From Lunularia cruciata (taxonomy: Eukaryota; Streptophyta; Marchantiopsida; Lunulariales; Lunulariaceae), in NCBI GenBank assembly GCA_948567375.1, contig OX419759.1, forward strand, positions 10,880,744 to 10,944,743: 64,000 nt of DNA, in the 5' to 3' direction. The notes under the pieces are model-generated. The model saw only the letters and a list, made by a program, of their open reading frames with translations, made no database searches and was not told the origin of the DNA. Of this stretch, positions 60,020 through 64,000 are shown piece after piece (the first letter of the stretch is position 1; every line of letters starts with the position of its first letter). Made by a program: the position numbers and the translations under genes.

Positions 60020-61396
60020 CCCACCACTCCCTGTCGATCTGAGCCAGAGAATGAAGCACTTCGACACTTTGTCAGATATCGCCAGAGCCGCCCATAATTT
60101 TGATTTATAAAGATGATGTTGGACCCCTAGCGGCTATATCTGGCCTTCTTCAGGTCCCTCCGTCGACGAGACACAGAAATCCCACCTTACAGTTGCTAAG
60201 ACTCCTCCGCGCTCTTCTCGAACGAAGCGAATGGTTTTACGCTTATAGATCATACACATGTTCCTGGAGGAAGAATGCGAACATGAGCCATGTCGACTGC
60301 GTCCATCTTCTGCAAAGGTGGGCTAGATGAGCTCACCACCGCTTTGCGTATCAATTTTCGTGATGATAGCTATGAACACTTCCAGGAACACGGTCGTTTT
60401 CCGCCATCTGGAGCCCTGCGAAGCTTTCAAACTCAGGACATGCGCCAATTTATCCAGTTTGATGACGTTCAGGGCATTATTATAGTTCTTAGAAGCTCTG
60501 GAAGAGTACAAACCAGTTCTACCATGGGCAACAAGCTCTCTAGCATCCCTTGTCTAATTGTGTTCTTCAATGTGACCCGCATCTCGGTTGTTTTAAAGAA
60601 TACTCCATACCAAAGAGCTTGAGTTCGTCTGTATCTTCTTAGAAGCAAGCTCAAATTCTGGTAAGATTTCTAGACATTGTTTTTAATAAACAATGAAGTA
60701 CAGCGCTCGGGGTTGTTGACCATCTCTCTCATGGTCTGAACAGAATCCTTTTGCGTAGGCCAGCAGGCCAACGAACATCTACGCAGCAAGCTCATGCGAA
60801 TGAAATTCCCTTACGTTTGTGTGCATGCCAACCTTCCTCTTGAAATTTATGATTCCTTCGACGACATATTCCCGTTGGCTTACTCCTGACAGACCTTCGA
60901 CCCACAAGTTCGCTTGGATCTATATGCCTTTTTCCGCTCCAAGCACTCGGTCCTCAATGCCCTACTGGTCATGGTCAAAATTGAGAGTGCAGCGTCTTCC
61001 AATTTCAACGGAGAAACATGCAGCTGGGAATTCCCTCGCTGTTCTTCGCCACTGCTTGCAGCGCAAGATCTCACCATGATTGGCATGCCATTCTTTGATC
61101 TGCTCCGAACATTGGCTTTTCCCGGCTTTCTCTCACAATCCCTCCAAGTCTTGATTCTCGATAATCATCCAGTTCATAAGTGGGCGACAATCAAGAAATC
61201 ATTCTGTTGCACCACCTCATTTCAATTGGTTACTCCGGCTAGTTCCCGGTACTACGGGTCAAATGTCGGTGTCCAACAGTTTGAAGTCAGAACCGACGAC
61301 GGGAAAAGATTGATCAGCCGTAGATTTTGGTTGGCCAGTTCTTTCGGAAATGTTGCACATGAGATCTTGTCAATGTCAGCCATAATTGGCAGGTAG
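60020..61396 (+). pseudogene. Unrecognised decayed coding region
   Basis: Three plus-strand frames carry protein-like sequence with stops between them: EFPPLPVDLSQRMKHFDTL at about 60018-60110, DELTTALRINFRDDSYEHF from about 60315 up to about 60470, and FDDIFPLAYS-stop-QTFDPQVRLDLYAFFRSK from about 60850 continuing open to 61396 (LTMIGMPFFDLLRTLAFPGF, then DNHPVHKWATIKKS, then RRFWLASSFGNVAHE). Codon choice and lack of stops over about 160 residues at the end suggest once-functional coding sequence. I do not recognise the family. Alternatively it is a multi-exon gene whose introns I failed to place. Confidence 0.4.
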
Positions 61397-61489
61397 CCCC
61401 CTAATCTCGGTCAAATTTACGATCCAAAGTCGTGCTTACGGACTAAACCACAAAATCCGGCTGAAATTCTCAGTGCTTTTCGTCCCCGT

Positions 61490-61720
61490 TCAGATTTTAT
61501 CGATTAAATTTTATAATTTATATTCAAATGAGTGTTTTGAATAATTAGAAAAACAGATCATTTAACATGTAAATATTATATATATATATTTAATTATAAT
61601 TAAAAGTTATTTAAATCATTATAATAAAAAATTTTATTTCTTAATTTTAATTATATTGCATTGATAACTATTCTTCCGAAAAGATTACATTATTTTATTT
61701 TAAAATATTCAAATCTCGAA
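61490..61720. other. Very AT-rich block
   Basis: About 230 bp of nearly pure A/T with TATATATATATATTTAATTA-like stretches, directly after the decayed coding region. It could be a transposon remnant or a matrix-attachment-like sequence; no function is shown. Confidence 0.5.
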
Positions 61721-61805
61721 GACCCGAATACAAGGAAGATGGCCACTCCCAATGCGTATGGCAGGTGAATAAATCCTCAATTTTGCATATAACTCGCGAC
61801 ACGGG

Positions 61806-61922
61806 ATGAAGAAGCTGCAAGCGCTCGCTGCTCTTGCCATCTTCGTGCTTCCTCGTCAACTGGGAGCTGCTCATTGCAGATCCCCAGCAAGAAGAGCATT
61901 CCAACTGTGCAACCGGGAATAG
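61806..61922 (+). CDS. Possible signal-peptide exon, 38 aa (doubtful)
   Basis: ATG at 61806 encodes MKKLQALAALAIFVLPRQLG followed by AAHC, a good-looking secretory signal with an Ala-x-Ala-like cleavage region, then an Arg-rich tail and a stop at 61922. If real it would be either a tiny secreted peptide or the first exon of a spliced secreted protein. No downstream exon was identified. Confidence 0.2.
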   Translation: MKKLQALAALAIFVLPRQLGAAHCRSPARRAFQLCNRE

Positions 61923-62771
61923 GAAGTCTACTGTGCTGCTCGACCGCCAGAATGTTTGCTAATGCGTGTTCGGTTTCAGATTTCTGTGGTGGTCTTGCAG
62001 GTGTGTTCGCCAACATCAGGAATGGCTGTCACTAGCGGTTTATGTTCTATCCTCATGCTCATAGTTTTTGCTGGGAAGTAGCTTGTTGGGAATTCAACAC
62101 AAGTTTTACCATGCAAGTAATTTTATGTTTATGCCCGAGAATTACCAGCAAGTTGCTCATTGTCTGATTCAGGCTTCCTATATAAGAGAAGAAAAGAAGG
62201 TTCGGATGGATCTGCTGTACGCAGATGATGATCGGTGGTCATTGAATCTGCGTGCTTTGCGCGTGAGAATCAGCCAAATCAACATCCTTATCAAGCTATT
62301 GCCAATTGCTGGTCTCCTATAGTAAGACCATCGGATTTTTAGTGACCATGGAACTAAATGATTCCTTCGAGTGGAGACGCTCGGTGGTGTATCATGCTTT
62401 GAGTTTGTGCAACAAACAAAGATCATGATCACTGAGAATATTCTCTTGCGATGCAGTTCGAGTTCTCGGGTACTCATTCAACTGGTGTGTGCTGATCATG
62501 AATTCCGTGAATGTGACTGAGACTGATCTCCAACAGACATGATGCTCTATTGACGAGAATAACATGTGTAACATGTGTAAAGCAAGACTATGGAATAAAA
62601 CTTGCTCGTCCACACAGGGCTTCGTTTACCTCAAATATACTGCTTGTAGTTTTCTCGTGATCGTCATCATCATCATCATCGTTCCACCATCTGTTCAGGA
62701 AAGAGTGGTGACAGAGAATTGTTCGCCTACACGAGGAATTAGCCCTCAAAGTCTGCCGACGATTGTTGGCT

Positions 62772-63120
62772 TCTTGAAAACCAAGACGCGACTAAAGAAT
62801 CGTGGAAATGAAGGCTTAGCATACATCGAACTCAACTAACTGAACAAGTAAGAAGGCGACCGCGTAGGAAAAATGAAGGATGGGAAGACCCCATCAAGCC
62901 GTACAAGGAACTAACTGAACATACGTTACATATTACATATATAGCTAACATGCGCAAGTTCGTCGATTGTTTCAAGAGATCAACTTGTTTTTCTCTTGAA
63001 AACCAGGAAGCTGACACAAGGGGAAGAGAATCGTGGAAATGAAGGCTTAGCATACAGAACTCAACTAACTGACATACGTTACATACATAGCTAACAAGCG
63101 CAAGAGAAACAGAACTTGTT
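62772..63120 (+). repeat. Tandem duplication, upstream copy carrying an insertion
   Basis: Copy A (about 62772-62980) and copy B (about 62990-63115) share CTTGAAAACCA, then GAATCGTGGAAATGAAGG, CTTAGCATACA, CTCAACTAACTGA, ATACGTTACAT and TATAGCTAACA. Copy A holds a 63-bp insertion at 62846-62908; copy B has the uninterrupted site. The stretch lies downstream of the arabinogalactan-peptide gene (which is read from the minus strand). Confidence 0.75.
62846..62908 (-). other. 63-bp insert flanked by 12-bp direct duplication
   Basis: AACTAACTGAAC occurs on both sides of the insert (62834-62845 and 62909-62920), whereas the paralogous uninserted site has a single AACTAACTGAC. Positions 62853-62908 of the insert are the exact reverse complement of 29732-29787. 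It may be a short transposed element or a templated filler at a repaired break. Confidence 0.7.
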
Positions 63121-63421
63121 AGACAACTTCAATTTCTATTAATAAGCGTAACAATATCAAGCATGGGGAGCCCGTCAAAAGTACAACATTTGTAAACGCT
63201 AACAATACTTCCTTCGGATACCAGTCGAAGGCATATGGATTCTCTAAATACTATGCTGATGCATAACTGACTGAGACAGCAGACTTTTGAATCAGAGGAG
63301 TTCCATTATATGTGGCTCACAAAAGTTCGGTGTTGTCCAACGCTAGATAGTAGACTAGCACAGCTGCAGAACCCTTGTCTGATTGCTGGATCGGTGAACA
63401 AGCCATTCGATCTTTCACAGT

Positions 63422-63643
63422 TTAGAGAAATCTAGTAACGACGGAACCAGCTATGGTAACAATGAAGCCTGTGATCATGGAGGAGGCAGGCGACACTCCA
63501 GCTGCTGCGGAAGTCCCTTCCGATGGACCTGGTGCAGGGGCATGGACATGGCCTTCGTGTCCCATAACCAACTCAATGCTGAAGATCGCCAAGGTTGAAA
63601 CGATCAAGATCTGAGCTATACAAAAACGCATAGTGAGCGCCAT
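63422..63643 (-). CDS. Arabinogalactan peptide (AG-peptide), GPI-anchored, 73 aa
   Basis: The start is ATG at 63643 (MALTMRFCIAQILIVSTLAI); the frame is open nine codons further upstream, but only from TTG. Residues 1-28 form a signal peptide ending near LVMG. The short mature part, HEGHVHAPAPGPSEGTS, contains Ala-Pro, Gly-Pro and later Ser-Pro dipeptides that are hydroxylated and O-glycosylated with arabinogalactan in this family. The last 18 residues (MITGFIVTIAGSVVTRFL) are a hydrophobic GPI-attachment tail preceded by small residues (ASS). Size and layout fit plant AG-peptides, which sit on the outer face of the plasma membrane and in the wall. His residues in the mature N-terminus are a noticeable extra. 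Confidence 0.85.
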   Translation of the reverse strand: MALTMRFCIAQILIVSTLAIFSIELVMGHEGHVHAPAPGPSEGTSAAAGVSPASSMITGFIVTIAGSVVTRFL

Positions 63644-63719
63644 TCTATCCGGTACTTTGAAGATGGACAATTTGAAAATTTGTGCTATTCAACTATAAAA
63701 GACTCCGCGAGATGGTCGG

Positions 63720-63850
63720 AAGCAGATAGTAAGTTGGTTTCTCTCCACCACTCGTCAGTATTGAAGGGAGAGAGCAAAATGGCGGGAAGTATAATGTCCA
63801 GCAGAAAGCATGTAAGTTTCTCTCGACCATTTGTTAGTATTGAAGCGAGT
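63720..63850 (+). repeat. Imperfect direct repeat in AG-peptide upstream region
   Basis: AGCAGATAGTAAGTTGGTTTCTC... at 63721 and AGCAGAAAGCATGTAAGTTTCTC... at 63800 share TTTCTCTC-ACCA and AGTATTGAAG at an offset of about 79 bp. They lie 80-200 bp upstream of the minus-strand start codon, so they may be promoter or 5' untranslated repeats. Confidence 0.55.
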
Positions 63851-64000
63851 GAGATCGGGAGAATGTTCAAAAGATGTACGAATGAATGTGGTATGAAGAG
63901 CGAAGCAACACCAGGTTATATACAGTAACGAGCAATTGTAACTCAACGCTGGGTACTACAAATCTGCCACGAAATGTTGGTACAGTACTAGGTTAGGTTA

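Overview
This looks like plant nuclear DNA. Four things point to a land plant: spliced genes with GT/AG introns, nested Ty3/gypsy chromovirus retrotransposons primed by an initiator-Met tRNA type site, a GPI-anchored arabinogalactan peptide, and a plant-type Harbinger-derived (HDP1/ALP1-like) nuclease. I lean weakly towards a bryophyte, but nothing in the window settles the lineage. There are no operons, ribosome binding sites, CRISPR arrays or bacterial features.

The window has two halves. Positions 1 to about 31,800 are AT-rich, gene-free retrotransposon wreckage. A chromovirus (outer element, 6349-17098) carries a second, different chromovirus (inner element, 7876-13046) inserted in its gag-pol. 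The inner insertion has exact 5-bp target duplications (AGATT), LTRs of 727 and 743 bp, and an in-frame deletion that removed the whole reverse transcriptase and RNase H. Two solo LTRs of the inner family, each with perfect target duplications (18742-19340, GAAGG; 24253-24993, CTTCC), sit inside reverse-oriented relics of the outer family and of a coiled-coil coding sequence. A truncated LTR (27622-28062), a fragment of an unrelated reverse transcriptase class (about 28068-28438, minus) and a large AT/GT microsatellite (28744-28924) complete this half.

From about 31.8 kb on, base composition is more balanced and host genes appear. They are: a GPATCH11-like G-patch protein (32229-34080, 4 exons, 252 aa); a membrane-anchored TPR protein (36238-37796, 2 exons proposed); a TTC39/IML2-family TPR protein (42931-50981, 19 exons reconstructed, about 726 aa); an intronless HDP1/ALP1-like Harbinger-derived protein on the minus strand (54615-56447, 610 aa); and an arabinogalactan peptide on the minus strand (63422-63643, 73 aa). 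The genes are unrelated housekeeping or chromatin-type functions and show no sign of forming a pathway. Between them lie unrecognised spacers, one decayed coding stretch (60020-61396) and dispersed repeats.

The most unusual observation is a 56-bp sequence that is identical, in inverted orientation, at 29732-29787 and 62853-62908. The second copy lies in a 63-bp insert flanked by a 12-bp direct duplication. Exon boundaries were placed by eye from splice consensus, frame continuity and remembered family motifs; no alignment was run.
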